This document shows positions 18,772 through 27,796 of a stretch of DNA of 64,000 bases, one piece after another. Location: the NCBI GenBank assembly GCA_963785645.1, contig CAWAWG010000005.1:372001-436000 (forward strand), read 5' to 3'. The notes beneath the pieces are model-generated. The model did no database searches. It was not told the origin of the DNA and saw only the letters and a list, made by a program, of their open reading frames with translations. A program made the translations under genes and the position numbers. Positions within the stretch are counted from its first letter, which is position 1. The number at the start of each line of letters is the position of its first letter. The DNA is from Trebonia sp963785645. Lineage in GTDB: Bacteria > Actinomycetota > Actinomycetes > Streptosporangiales > Streptosporangiaceae.

Positions 18772-20175
18772 TCAGCCCGAGAGGCGGGTGACGGCGCGCA
18801 TCTTGTTCGTGGCGTCCAGGGCGGCGACCTTGTAGGACTCGGCGAGCGTCGGGTAGTTGAATACCGCGTCGACCAGGTAGTCGACCGTGCCGCCGCAGCC
18901 CATCACGGCCTGGCCGATGTGGATCAGCTCGGTGGCGCCGGTGCCGAAGACGTGCACGCCGAGCAGCGTGCGGTCCTCGGGCGAGACGAGCAGCTTGAGC
19001 ACGCCGTAGGAGTCGCCGACGATCTGGCCGCGGGCGAGTTCCCGGTACCGGGACACGCCCACCTCGAAGGGGACGCAGGCGTCGGTGAGCTCGGACTCGG
19101 TGCGGCCCACGAAGCTGATCTCCGGGATCGAGTAGATGCCGATCGGCTGCGGGATGCTGTTGGACGAGACGGACTCGCCGAAGGCGTGGTTCGCGGCCAG
19201 CCTGCCCTGCTCCATCGACGTGGACGCGAGGGCCGGGAAGCCGATGACGTCACCAACCGCGTAGATGTGCTCCACCTTGGTGCGGAAGAACTCGTCGACG
19301 GCGATCCTGCCCCGTTCGTCCGCGGCGAGGCCGGCGGCAGCCAGGTTGAGGCCGTCGGTCATGCCCTGGCGGCCCGCCGAGTACAGGACGGTATCGGCCG
19401 GGATCTTCTTGCCGCTGCGGAGGTTGGTGATGGCCCCGTCTGGGTGCCTTTCCACCGATGCCACCGTTTCACCGAAGCGGAACGTCACGGCGAGGTCCCG
19501 CAGGTGGTACTTGAGCGCCTCGACGACTTCCTCGTCGCAGAAGTCGAGCATGCGGTCGCGTTTCTCGACGACCGTGACCTTGGTGCCGAGCGCGGCGAAC
19601 ATGCTCGCGTACTCCATGCCGATCACGCCCGCGCCGACCACGACCATCGAGCGGGGCACCGTATCGAGGTGGATGATGCCGTCGGAGTCGATGATCGTCT
19701 TCTCGTCGAAGGCCACGCTCGACGGGCGCGCCGGGCATGTCCCCGTCGCGATGACGATCTTGTCGGCGGTGATCTTGCGGGTCCGGCCCGCGCCGTCGTC
19801 GATCTCGACGGCGTGCGGTCCGACGAAGTAAGCGAGGCCGCCGACGATCGTGACCCGGTTGCGCGCGAGCTGGCTCCTGACAACGTCGTTCTCGCGGCTG
19901 ACCACGTGCCTGGTGCGCGCGGTCAGATCGGCGACGGTTATGTCGTCCTTGACCCGGTATGCCTGGCCGTAGACCTCCCGTTGGCCAAGGCCGGTGAGGT
20001 AAAAGATCGCCTCCCGGAGCGTCTTGGAGGGGATCGTGCCGGTGTTGACGCACACGCCGCCGAGCATGTCCGGGCGCTCCACCACGGCCACCCGCCGGTC
20101 GAGCTTCGCGGCCGCGATCGCCGCCTTCTGCCCGCCAGGCCCTGAACCGATTACCACCAGGTCATAGTCATACAC
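18772..20175 (-). CDS. sthA: Soluble pyridine nucleotide transhydrogenase
   Basis: FAD flavoprotein that exchanges reducing equivalents between NADPH and NAD in the cytosol. 467 residues from GTG 20175 (VYDYDLVVIGSGPGGQKAA); the open frame runs much further upstream but without similarity. FAD Rossmann motif at the N-terminus, CVNTGTIPSKT where the second redox Cys of disulfide oxidoreductases is Thr, as in SthA. The NAD motif is VVVGAGVIGMEYASMF and the FAD site is IYAVGDVIGFPALAS. The C-terminal dimerisation domain has FNYPTLAESYKVAALDA. The frame is intact. About 300 bases separate its stop from the FMN riboswitch; divergent from the lipoprotein gene. Confidence 0.93.
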   Translation of the reverse strand: MYDYDLVVIGSGPGGQKAAIAAAKLDRRVAVVERPDMLGGVCVNTGTIPSKTLREAIFYLTGLGQREVYGQAYRVKDDITVADLTARTRHVVSRENDVVRSQLARNRVTIVGGLAYFVGPHAVEIDDGAGRTRKITADKIVIATGTCPARPSSVAFDEKTIIDSDGIIHLDTVPRSMVVVGAGVIGMEYASMFAALGTKVTVVEKRDRMLDFCDEEVVEALKYHLRDLAVTFRFGETVASVERHPDGAITNLRSGKKIPADTVLYSAGRQGMTDGLNLAAAGLAADERGRIAVDEFFRTKVEHIYAVGDVIGFPALASTSMEQGRLAANHAFGESVSSNSIPQPIGIYSIPEISFVGRTESELTDACVPFEVGVSRYRELARGQIVGDSYGVLKLLVSPEDRTLLGVHVFGTGATELIHIGQAVMGCGGTVDYLVDAVFNYPTLAESYKVAALDATNKMRAVTRLSG

Positions 20176-20443
20176 GCTACAAGTCTGACGGGTGCCGACG
20201 AGAAATTGAAGCGCCGTAACGTACCGTTCACGGTTATCACGGGGAAACGACCCGCGTACCCGGACAAAACTGGCGCTGACCCCATCGTCGGGGCCCCGGA
20301 TGTCCAAAGCTGATGATAACTCCGCTCCCTGGGCCGCTTCCTGTGTCCCCTCGGTGGGACATGCGGTAAAAAATCGCCGGTGAGTGAAACCGGAGCGGGC
20401 CCGGTGCCGTCTAAAGGGTGTCCCGGAGGAACGAGGCACTGAC

Positions 20444-21230
20444 ATGAGCACACAGATCTCATCGACCACGAGGGCCAACCGACTCGGCCTGGCCGGCCGA
20501 CGGCTGGGCATCCTCGCTGTCCCGCTGTTTGCCGCCGGACTGCTGGCCGCCGGGTGCGGGAGCGCGCATAGCGATCCGTCGGCCGGCACCGACAGCAGCC
20601 GGCAGTACAGCGGCTGGCAGTACAGCGGCCGGCACCACTGCAGCCGGCGGTACGGCCGCGGGCAGCGGAACGCCCAGGAGCACCAGCGTGCCCGCCGCGC
20701 CGTCGGCTCCGGCCGCTCCCGTGCCGGCGCCCAGCGGCGGTCCGGTCGCGGCGGGCGGGGTCTCCTGCACGGGCTGGCCGACGGGCGTGACAAGCGCCTC
20801 GCTGCCGGTGTCCTTCGTTCCCACGAGCGTGGAGCGGTGCGTGAACGAGGTCCAGACGATCCCGGGCAAGGGCCTGTGGTCGACCGCGACCCTGCAGCGG
20901 GCGGACTCCGGTCTCGGGGGTCTCGTCAACGCACTGCGCCAGCCCTCTGAGACACATAAGCCGGGCACCTTCTGCCCCGCCATCGCCGTGATCCCGCCAC
21001 AGGTCGTGCTCATCAACGCGAGGGGCCAGAAGCTGAGCCCGCGGCTCCCGGTCAGCGGCTGCGGGCTCGTCCAGTCCCAGGTACTCGCGGCGCTCAACGA
21101 GCTGCACTGGCAGACCCTGTCCGTGCGGCTGATCGCCAAGATCGCTGGCGCGTCCGCACCGAGCGCCACGAGACCAGCGGTCTCGGCGAGCGCGCCGCGC
21201 TCCATCCAGACGGTAGGGGGAGCGCAGTAG
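20444..21230 (+). CDS. Putative lipoprotein of unknown function, frameshifted
   Basis: ATG 20444 with GGAGGA upstream. The N-terminal signal MSTQISSTTRANRLGL with Arg pair, hydrophobic core LAVPLFAAGLLAAGC and lipobox LAAGC predicts export and lipidation, so the protein should sit on the outer face of the membrane. A repetitive Ala/Gly/Thr stretch (TAAGS, TAAGT, TAAGG) follows, and the frame changes within it near 20600. The mature domain has four conserved-looking Cys (VSCTGWP, ERCVNEV, GTFCPAI, SGCGLVQ), perhaps two disulfides. I do not recognise the domain. About 260 residues when joined. Confidence 0.65.
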
Positions 21231-21365
21231 GCCGGACCGCGCGGATGTGGCAGCGGGCCGCCCGGGGCCCGGGCCGCTGCCACGTCCATGCGGTCACCGA
21301 TCGCGACGGCGCACGGAAAGCGGTTGCCGGTGCGCCGGGCGACGGGGCGAAGCGACGGCCGTACC

Positions 21366-22058
21366 ATGTCCTTCATGACGGTTGCGGCGGTCATCTTCGA
21401 CTGGGGTGGCACTCTCACGCCCTGGCACTCGCTTGACCACGAGGCACTATGGCGTGGCGTCTGCGCGCCGCACTTCCCAGCGGCGGAAGTGGCTTCCGTC
21501 GCGGCGGCGATCTTGGCGGCGGAGAATGCGTTCTGGCGGCAGTGCGAGACCGCGCACCGCAGCGCGACGCTTGACCACGTCTTCGCGCGGGCCGGGGTGA
21601 CCCCGCACGCGGACCTGCTCGACACCTATTTCCGCACCTGGGAACCGCACACGTTCACCGATCCGGATGCAGCGCCGCTGCTGCGCGAACTGCGCGGGCG
21701 GGGCATCCGGGTGGGGGTGCTGTCCAACACCATGTGGCCAAGGGCGCTGCACGAGCGGGTATTCCTCAGGGACGACGTTCTCGGGCTGATCGACGGGGCC
21801 GTCTATACCAGCGAGATCCCGTGGACCAAGCCGCACCCCGAGGCGTTCCGCGCCGCGATGGCCGCGGTGGGAGTGACCGATCCCGCCTCCTGCGTATTCG
21901 TCGGCGACCGGCCCTTCGACGACATCTTCGGCGCGAGCAGCCTTGGCATGCGGACGGTGCTGATCCCGAACAGCGTGGTGCCCGCCTACGACGGCGCCGT
22001 CCCGGACGCGGTGATCACCCGGCTCAGCGACCTCCTCCCCCACCTTGAAAACTGGTAA
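21366..22058 (+). CDS. HAD-superfamily hydrolase
   Basis: Phosphatase-like HAD protein of 230 residues. Motif I is FDWGGTLT: the nucleophile Asp is present but the usual second Asp (D-x-D) is Gly, a variant that occurs in some HAD members and could alter general acid catalysis. Motif II is GVLSNT. Motif III Lys is in TKPHPEAF and motif IV in VFVGDRPFDDIFGA. An alpha-helical cap lies between motifs I and II. Two ATGs (21366, 21375) are close together; either is possible. The gene stands alone on its strand. Substrate unknown. Confidence 0.85.
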   Translation: MSFMTVAAVIFDWGGTLTPWHSLDHEALWRGVCAPHFPAAEVASVAAAILAAENAFWRQCETAHRSATLDHVFARAGVTPHADLLDTYFRTWEPHTFTDPDAAPLLRELRGRGIRVGVLSNTMWPRALHERVFLRDDVLGLIDGAVYTSEIPWTKPHPEAFRAAMAAVGVTDPASCVFVGDRPFDDIFGASSLGMRTVLIPNSVVPAYDGAVPDAVITRLSDLLPHLENW

Positions 22059-22850
22059 CGCCAGCCTCGCCTTCCCAGCCGTTCCACGCCTCCAGGCATC
22101 CATGGCTTAAGTGCGTTGATCCAGGCCGGCCAAGACCGTACCCCCTTCAGCTGATCTAGCTGGGGAAACGCCAACTAGCAGGCCCGGCGGAAAAAGTTCT
22201 TGAAAAAAGTCCGGTAAAAGTTGTTGGTGACGCGGGCGGTTGCTCCTCATACATACGTAGGACGGGGAACGGCGGGGTGCCTGGCTGACGCCTGAGGGGA
22301 CGGCAGGACGGCACCCGCGCCGGAACCTCATGGGAGGCGGCGGGATCCCGGGCTAGGGCAAGAGGGGGCTCAAGTCCGGGGTCCTGCCTGCGACCGCAAG
22401 GCCGGACGGGGACGGCGTGCTGCCGGGGTGCCCCGCGGGCGCGGATCGTGCGGCGGCAGCCCGAACGGTGCCATACAGGGGCGGCGCCGTGCGGGCGGGC
22501 CCAGCGCACCGGCGGTTACCCCGCATAGCCGGCCAACCGCAGCGGAAGCAGCGGGAACGGCACCCGCGGACTGACCGCGGTAAAGCTCGGAGGCGGGCCG
22601 GACCGCCGCTTGCAGCGATCCGGCCCGTTGTCCGGGCCGACCAGGCCGACCGGGCCGGGCAACGGTTCGCGACCGGCGCGCGGGAGCCCTCGCTCCTGGT
22701 TCGATCCGCCGCAGCGCGGCACGCCGGCAGCCCGGCGATGAGCGGCACGACTTCAGGCGGCACGCCATCCAAGCCGCCGTATAACAATCCGTTGATAACA
22801 AGTTACACATAATGACCGTTCCGCCCGGGCGGAACGACTACGGTGTGCGC
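22059..22850. other. Long intergenic region upstream of the ECF sigma gene
   Basis: About 790 bases without a supportable gene. From 22190 to 22230 there is an A-rich patch (GGAAAAAGTTCTTGAAAAAA then GTCCGGTAAAAG) unlike the rest. Then comes G/C-rich sequence with only shadow frames, and an A/T-rich patch at 22780-22813 before the sigma gene. A perfect 18-bp palindrome lies at 22818-22835. A promoter is expected here but I cannot place one with confidence. Confidence 0.4.
22818..22835. promoter_or_regulatory. 18-bp perfect palindrome just upstream of the ECF sigma start
   Basis: GTTCCGCCCGGGCGGAAC is fully self-complementary and ends 15 bases before the ATG at 22851. It would form a hairpin over the 5' end of the message or serve as an operator; no protein can be named. 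Confidence 0.5.
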
Positions 22851-24452
22851 ATGAGCGACAGCGAAGTTGTCGCATCGGTCGTGGCGGGCGATCCCGCGGG
22901 CCTCGCGGCAGCGTACGACAAGTACGCCAGCGACCTGTTCGGCTACTGTCAGTCGCTGCTTCGGGACCCGAACGACGCGGCGGACGCGGTGCAGGACACG
23001 TTCGTCATAGCCGCGTCCAAGCTCGCCGGGCTGCGTAACCCCGAGCGCTTGCGAGCCTGGCTGTTCACCGTCGCCCGCAACGAGTGCCTGCACCGCCTGA
23101 AGTCGCGGCACCCGGCGGCGCCGCTGCAGGACGCTCCGGAGCCGGCGGACGACAGCGTCGACGTCGGCGGCGAGGCCGAGCGCGCCGAGACCGTCGCCCT
23201 TATCCGCGCGGCGGTCGGCGGTCTGAACGACGGCGAGCGGGATGTCATCTACCAGTTCTGGCACGGCCTTGACGTTTCCGAGGTGGCGGCCGTCCTCGGC
23301 GTGTCCCGCAACTACGCGTACACGCTGTTCTCCCGCGCACGCGATCAGCTTGAGGCTTCCGTAGCCGTTCTCCTCGTGGGCCGGGCCGGCCGCCAGGACT
23401 GCGCGACGCTCGACAGCTTGCTTGGAAACTGGGACGGTCGGCTGACCGCGCTGCTGCGCAAGCGCGTGGGCCGGCACATCAACCAGTGCCAGGTGTGCTC
23501 GGACCGGCGACGGCAGGAGCTGACACCCGCGCTCCTCTACTGCCTGTCCCCTGGGTGGCTGCTCGCCCTGGCCGCGTTGCGCCAAGCTCCCGCGCTCACC
23601 GCCGGCCCGGCGGCCGGGGTGCGCGACACGGTAATGCGCCTGGCCTCCGGTCCCGCCTCGCACGCGGCGGCAGGCAGCGAGGCAGTGCGGCGAAGCACGC
23701 ATTCGTTCGGGATCAACGGTTTTCCGAAGCCGGCGCACCACGGCTACCTTGGCGTCGCCTGGCCGCACCTGCCCGCCGCCCTGGCCAGCGGAACGGCGAT
23801 CGCGGCGACCGCGGCCGTGGTGCTGACCGCCGTCACGCCGAACCCGCAGGCGCCGCACCGGCACCCGGCAGGCGCCGGGCCGGCGGGTGGCGCGACGGCG
23901 CTGGCCGGAGCACCGGCCGTGCCGCCTGGTGGCACGGGAGGCGCCCCGTCGGGCGGGGTGGCGGGCGGGGCGGTGCCAGATCCGAAGGTGCGCCGCGGCA
24001 CCGCGCCCGCGCCCGACTCGATCACGCGCGGCAGTCCGACGGCCGCGCCCCCGTCGGCGACGGAGACGGGCAGCGGGCCGACCGGGGCGGCGGCCACCGC
24101 GGCCGGGCCGGTGCCGAGCACGCCCGTGCTTACGTCTGGCGTCACGATCGCGACGACGGGAATCGCCCCGCTGATAGCGGGGACGCTGTCGCTGTCGGCA
24201 ACCACGGTCGTGCTGAGTCCCCTGCTCGGCGGGACACTGGAGCTGACCGCGGGCGGCAGTCCGGTCTCCTGGTCGATTTCGGTGCCCGCGGGCCTGGCCG
24301 GCAAGCTGACCGCGACTCCGGCGTCGGGGACCTTGAGCGCGGGCGCCAGCGTCACGGTGGCGGTCACCGTGACCGGGCTTGTCTCGCTGAACGCACAGCT
24401 GACGGTGCAGCCAGCCGGACAGGCGGTGACCGTGCTGCTGGGAGCCGGCTGA
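22851..24452 (+). CDS. ECF sigma factor fused to zinc-finger, membrane segment and extracytoplasmic domain
   Basis: 533 residues. Residues 1-90 form sigma region 2 (DLFGYCQSLLRDPNDAADAV, LRAWLFTVARNECLHRLKSR) and 115-175 region 4 (LNDGERDVIYQFWHGLDVSE, SRNYAYTLFSRARDQLEAS). A ZAS-like motif H209-x3-C213-x2-C216 (GRHINQCQVC) typical of zinc anti-sigma factors follows, then a likely membrane helix at about 308-328. A Pro/Ala/Gly linker comes next, and finally a beta-rich domain of about 90 residues (TLSLSATTVVLS, SWSISVPAGLAGKLTA, GASVTVAVTV) resembling BACON/Ig-like folds. Sigma and its control module are thus in one polypeptide, as in the ECF52/ECF53-type groups. ATG 22851 starts MSDSEVV. Confidence 0.82.
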   Translation: MSDSEVVASVVAGDPAGLAAAYDKYASDLFGYCQSLLRDPNDAADAVQDTFVIAASKLAGLRNPERLRAWLFTVARNECLHRLKSRHPAAPLQDAPEPADDSVDVGGEAERAETVALIRAAVGGLNDGERDVIYQFWHGLDVSEVAAVLGVSRNYAYTLFSRARDQLEASVAVLLVGRAGRQDCATLDSLLGNWDGRLTALLRKRVGRHINQCQVCSDRRRQELTPALLYCLSPGWLLALAALRQAPALTAGPAAGVRDTVMRLASGPASHAAAGSEAVRRSTHSFGINGFPKPAHHGYLGVAWPHLPAALASGTAIAATAAVVLTAVTPNPQAPHRHPAGAGPAGGATALAGAPAVPPGGTGGAPSGGVAGGAVPDPKVRRGTAPAPDSITRGSPTAAPPSATETGSGPTGAAATAAGPVPSTPVLTSGVTIATTGIAPLIAGTLSLSATTVVLSPLLGGTLELTAGGSPVSWSISVPAGLAGKLTATPASGTLSAGASVTVAVTVTGLVSLNAQLTVQPAGQAVTVLLGAG

Positions 24453-24476
24453 GGCGGCACCGCCCTGAACGTTCCG

Positions 24477-25223
24477 TCAGGCCGTGGGGGAAACGGCGCT
24501 GGACCAGGCGGCGTGCGCCGTCGCGCGCTCGGCCTGCGCCCGCAGGTCACGCGCGGCGCGCGCCGGGTCCTGAGCATGGTAGACGGCCGATCCGGCGACG
24601 AACACGTCCGCGCCCGCGTCGGCGCACCGCTCAATCGTCTCGTCGGACACACCGCCGTCGACCTGGAGCCATATCTCGCGGCCCTCGTCTCCAGGTGCAC
24701 GGCTTTCCCCGGCAACACGGCGGGCGTTGCGGGCGGTGAGCATGGCGCGGGTGCGGCGGATCTTCGGCAGCACCATGTCAAGGAACTTCTGACCGCCGAA
24801 GCCAGGCTCCACCGTCATCAGCAGCACCATGTCGACCTCGTCGAGCAGGTCCTGGTAGGGCTCGATGGCCGTGCCCGGGTTGAGGGCGAGGCCGCAGCGG
24901 GCCCCGGCCGCCCGTATGGTCCGCAGCGTGCGGACCGGGGCCTTTGCCGCTTCCGCGTGAATCGTCACGCTGCCCGCTCCCGCCTCCGCGTAGGCGGGAG
25001 CGTACCGGTCCGGGTCCTCGATCATCAGGTGGCAGTCGATCGGCAGCGCGGCATGCTTAAGCAGTGCCTGCACGACCGGCAAGCCGAGGGTGAGGTTGGG
25101 GACGAAGTGGTTGTCCATTACGTCAACGTGAAGCCAGTCAGCGGCGTCCTCGACGGCCTTCGCCTCGTCAGCGAGCCGGGCGAAGTCGGCGGACAAGATG
25201 CTAGGCGAGATCTGAACAGCCAT
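24477..25223 (-). CDS. rpe: Ribulose-phosphate 3-epimerase
   Basis: Interconverts ribulose 5-phosphate and xylulose 5-phosphate (pentose phosphate pathway), TIM barrel with a bound divalent metal. ATG 25223 has a strong GGGAGGAGACAGC site. Motifs: ISPSILSADFARL, metal and catalytic residues in WLHVDVMDNHFVPNLTLG, DCHLMIEDPDRYAPAY, LALNPGTAIEPYQDLL, MTVEPGFGGQKFLDM and QVDGGVSDETIERCADAGAD with VFVAGSAVY. About 248 residues; an insertion of roughly 15 residues (RVAGESRAPGDEGREI) sits before the DGGV strand. Converges with the ECF sigma gene, 24 bases between stops. The frame is intact. Confidence 0.95.
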   Translation of the reverse strand: MAVQISPSILSADFARLADEAKAVEDAADWLHVDVMDNHFVPNLTLGLPVVQALLKHAALPIDCHLMIEDPDRYAPAYAEAGAGSVTIHAEAAKAPVRTLRTIRAAGARCGLALNPGTAIEPYQDLLDEVDMVLLMTVEPGFGGQKFLDMVLPKIRRTRAMLTARNARRVAGESRAPGDEGREIWLQVDGGVSDETIERCADAGADVFVAGSAVYHAQDPARAARDLRAQAERATAHAAWSSAVSPTA

Positions 25224-25351
25224 GCTGTCTCCTCCCGGTGAGACCCTGGAATGTCGCACCTCGTGGTTAGATTCTGCACCAGGTTCGGGCGTCGCCTGAC
25301 CGGGGATTCCGGGGTGACATTCACCGCCCCGGCAGTGATGGGGAGGTCCTC

Positions 25352-26086
25352 GTGGACACTGATCTGCTTGACCGGGTCCGCAAGCTGCTGGCCAAGGCCG
25401 AGGACGAGGGCTGCTCCCCCGCCGAAGCCGAGGCGCTGACCGCCAAGGCGGCAGAACTGATGGCCCGCTACGGCATCGACCGGGCGCTCCTCGGCGCGCT
25501 GCACCCGGAGACGGACCGGCCTGCCGACCGCGTGTTCACCCTGGACAACCCGTGGGGGGACGTGAAGCGGCACCTGCTGGCCGGGCTCGCGATGGCGCTG
25601 CGCTGCCAGTGCGTGCAGACGAGGTCCGCGCAGGTAACACGGCTGCACGTCTTCGGTTACAGCTCCGACCTGGAACGGGCCGACATCTTGTTCACCTCCC
25701 TGCTCGTGCAGATGGCCCGGGCCCTGGCCGGGCAGGCGGTGCCCGGTTACGGCGGCGAGGCACGGGCGTGGCGGCGCTCCTGGATGCTCGGGTACTGCAC
25801 CGCCGTGGTGACCCGGGTCCGGGCCGCCGAGGAGGCAGCCGCGGCATCGGCGGCCGGCCGCGCGGCGGGAGACGAGGGCGCCGCCAACGGGCAGTCGGCG
25901 GCACTGGTGCTCGCGGACCGGTCGCTCGTCGTGCGGCGGCAGGTCGCGGCCGCCTACCCGCGGCTGCGGAAAACCCGCGTCACGTACTCGGGCAGCGGCT
26001 ACGGCGACGGGTACCGCGAGGGGCAGAAGGCCGACATCGGCAGCGTAAAGCTAAATGCGCACGCGGCCGGGGCAATCGGCCGCTGA
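25352..26086 (+). CDS. DUF2786-domain protein
   Basis: 244 residues from GTG 25352, with GGGGAGG just upstream. The N-terminal 45 residues match the DUF2786 pattern (LLDRVRKLLAKAEDEGCSPA, EAEALTAKAAELMARYGIDR). The rest is helical and basic, with RLHVFGYSSDLERADILFTS and a C-terminal segment YSGSGYGDGYREGQKADIG that is typical of the same actinobacterial proteins. No signal or membrane segment. Function unknown; divergent from rpe with 128 bases between, so the two may share a control region. Confidence 0.8.
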   Translation: MDTDLLDRVRKLLAKAEDEGCSPAEAEALTAKAAELMARYGIDRALLGALHPETDRPADRVFTLDNPWGDVKRHLLAGLAMALRCQCVQTRSAQVTRLHVFGYSSDLERADILFTSLLVQMARALAGQAVPGYGGEARAWRRSWMLGYCTAVVTRVRAAEEAAAASAAGRAAGDEGAANGQSAALVLADRSLVVRRQVAAAYPRLRKTRVTYSGSGYGDGYREGQKADIGSVKLNAHAAGAIGR

Positions 26087-26195
26087 CGGCCGGCGTCCGG
26101 TACCGCTATGGATGATCCCGAACGGATTCGTGTGTCTGCCCGCGGTTTACGGGGCTGCCTTATCGTGCGAAACGGGCCAAGGTAGCGTGCGTTGT

Positions 26196-27188
26196 ATGGA
26201 ACACGCGAGGCTGGGACGGAGCGGGCTGCAGGTTTCACGGCTCTGCCTGGGGACGATGACATTCGGGCGGCAGAGCGACGAGGCGACCAGGTTCGCCATC
26301 ATGGATAAGGCCGAAGAGGCCGGGGTGGACTTCTTCGACACTTCCGATGCCTATCCGCTTGGCGGGGATTTCTCCACGCAGGGGCGGACCGAGGAGATCA
26401 TCGGGCGGTGGATGGCGGGCAAGCGGGACCGCTTCATCCTGGCGACCAAGTGCTTCGTGCCGCTGGGGCCGGCGCCGATGGACGGCGGGAACTCGCGCAG
26501 GCACATCATGTCGGCCGTGGAGGGGTCGCTGCGGCGGCTGCAGACCGACTACATCGACCTGTACCAGCTGCACGGGTACGACCAGAACACGCCGATCGAC
26601 GAGACGCTCGGCGCCCTTGACGACCTCGTGCACTCTGGCAAGGTCCGGTATATCGGCTGCTCCAATTTCATGACCTACCAGCTGGTGCGGGCGATCGGGC
26701 GGTCCGAGACGCTGCGGCTGGCCCGGTTCGACTCGGTGCAGCCGCGGTACAACCTGCTCTTCCGGCAGATCGAGCGGGAGATGCTGCCGTTCTGCGAAGA
26801 GGACGGCGTAGGGGTAATCCCCTACAACCCGATCGCGGGCGGGCTGCTGTCGGGCAAGCACAACCGGTCGGCGCAGCCGCCCGAGGGCAGCCGGTTCACC
26901 CTCGGCAGCGCCGGGCCGATGTACCAGGACCGCTACTGGCACGAGCGCGAGTTCGAGACGGTCGAGGCGGTGCGCAAGCTCGCCGACCAGGCCGGGGTAC
27001 CGCTGGTGACGCTGTCGGTCGCGTGGGTGCTGGCCAACAAGGCGATCACCGCGCCGATCATCGGGGCCAGCCGCCCGGAGCAACTGGACGCGTCGCTCGC
27101 CGCCGCCGTCTACGCGCTCGACCCCGACCTGAAGGGCCACCTGGACGACCTCACCTACGAGTACCGCCTGGGCGACGCCCCCCGGTAA
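26196..27188 (+). CDS. Aldo/keto reductase
   Basis: NADPH-dependent oxidoreductase of the AKR superfamily, cytosolic, about 330 residues. Catalytic tetrad visible: Asp and Tyr in DFFDTSDAYPLGG, Lys in FILATKCFVPL, His in DLYQLHGYDQNTP. Further family marks are GKVRYIGCSNF, QPRYNLLFRQIEREMLPFC, IPYNPIAGGLLSGKH and the NADP-site APIIGASRPEQLDASLAA. ATG 26196 is chosen because the sequence MEHARLGRSGLQVSRLCLG is the normal family start. Closest in character to the YajO/Tas or general-stress AKRs; substrate unknown. Monocistronic. Confidence 0.9.
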   Translation: MEHARLGRSGLQVSRLCLGTMTFGRQSDEATRFAIMDKAEEAGVDFFDTSDAYPLGGDFSTQGRTEEIIGRWMAGKRDRFILATKCFVPLGPAPMDGGNSRRHIMSAVEGSLRRLQTDYIDLYQLHGYDQNTPIDETLGALDDLVHSGKVRYIGCSNFMTYQLVRAIGRSETLRLARFDSVQPRYNLLFRQIEREMLPFCEEDGVGVIPYNPIAGGLLSGKHNRSAQPPEGSRFTLGSAGPMYQDRYWHEREFETVEAVRKLADQAGVPLVTLSVAWVLANKAITAPIIGASRPEQLDASLAAAVYALDPDLKGHLDDLTYEYRLGDAPR

Positions 27189-27398
27189 AGAGCCCGCTCA
27201 GGTAACTGCATCTTGTAAGGCCCGTGTTAGAGCAAACGGGACTGCTCCAGCTCAATCCTCAACTGACCATAGACCAATGCCGCTTAGACAATTTTTCCCC
27301 TTAGCCCCAGAGGGATCACACGCAGCTAAAGACACTGTGGTCCCAGTCGCAGCCAAGGTCGGCCCTATCGTGCCCGGCCTGAAAGTGCCTCCTCACAG

Positions 27399-27469
27399 AG
27401 GTATACCGAATTTTGGTCGGAAACCGGCCCGACTTGCGGCAGTTTGTCCAACCAAAATTCGGTACACCT
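27399..27469. repeat. 23-bp inverted repeat, 21 of 23 paired
   Basis: The arms 27399-27421 (AGGTATACCGAATTTTGGTC then GGA) and 27447-27469 differ at two positions and enclose 25 bases. The arms are AT-rich compared with the genome. No T-run follows, so a simple terminator is not obvious; transposon ends or an operator pair are alternatives. Confidence 0.6.
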
Positions 27470-27578
27470 TTCCTGGGTCGCGCCGGCGACCAAGATCAAC
27501 TTATGTTAAGAGCGCGCAGATTATTAACACGCAGACTTCTAAAGACGCGTATGAAAGCACGCCCGGCGCGAACGCTGA

Positions 27579-27602
27579 CCGGGTGGCAATAGTGCCACCC
27601 GG
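27579..27602 (-). terminator. Hairpin terminator after the small minus-strand genes
   Basis: Perfect 10-bp stem CCGGGTGGCA / TGCCACCCGG with loop ATAG, 42 bases beyond the stop of the 50-residue gene. Confidence 0.7.
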
Positions 27603-27643
27603 ATATACGTCGTTATCTGTCGACGACAGTAGACTATCCCGGT

Positions 27644-27796
27644 CTAAGCCTCCGTCAGCCGGTCACGCAGGATATAGAGGCACGACTCGAGCACATCATC
27701 GCCGAGGGATTCGGGATCGGCGAGCAGGATGTCCACCGCGAGTAGCTTCGCGTCGCGCGGGGGCAGGTGGCCGATAGCCGCTTCGGTGCCGTTCAC
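27644..27796 (-). CDS. Small unrecognised protein (50 aa)
   Basis: GTG at 27796-27794 overlaps the stop of the preceding gene in GTGA, arguing for coupled translation. The product (NGTEAAIGHLPPRDAKLLAV, DPESLGDDVLESCLYILRDR) is acidic and probably helical, ending LTEA. No family recognised. Its place after the 112-residue gene and opposite an XRE/DUF397 pair suggests a small partner protein of that module. The hairpin terminator follows. Confidence 0.6.
   Translation of the reverse strand: MNGTEAAIGHLPPRDAKLLAVDILLADPESLGDDVLESCLYILRDRLTEA

Larger units (their letters stand above)
27189..27643. other. Intergenic region with inverted repeat and terminator
   Basis: About 455 bases, G+C lower than average, no supportable gene. 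Contains the imperfect 23-bp inverted repeat at 27399-27469 and the hairpin at 27579-27602. The open frame crossing it on the plus strand has no coding character. Confidence 0.5.

Noticed and set aside
20384..20950. Long plus-strand frame through the lipoprotein N-terminus as a separate protein
   Set aside because: Only its signal-peptide part is meaningful; after about 20600 the frame turns Arg/Gly-rich while the neighbouring frame continues the lipoprotein with conserved-looking Cys.
22353..22812. Open frames of about 130-146 codons on both strands before the ECF sigma gene
   Set aside because: Arg/Pro/Ala-rich shadow-like products, no similarity and no ribosome-binding site.
27277..27777. 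Plus-strand open frame of 166 codons
   Set aside because: No ribosome-binding site, no motif, unusual composition, and it overlaps the antisense small gene and both inverted repeats.
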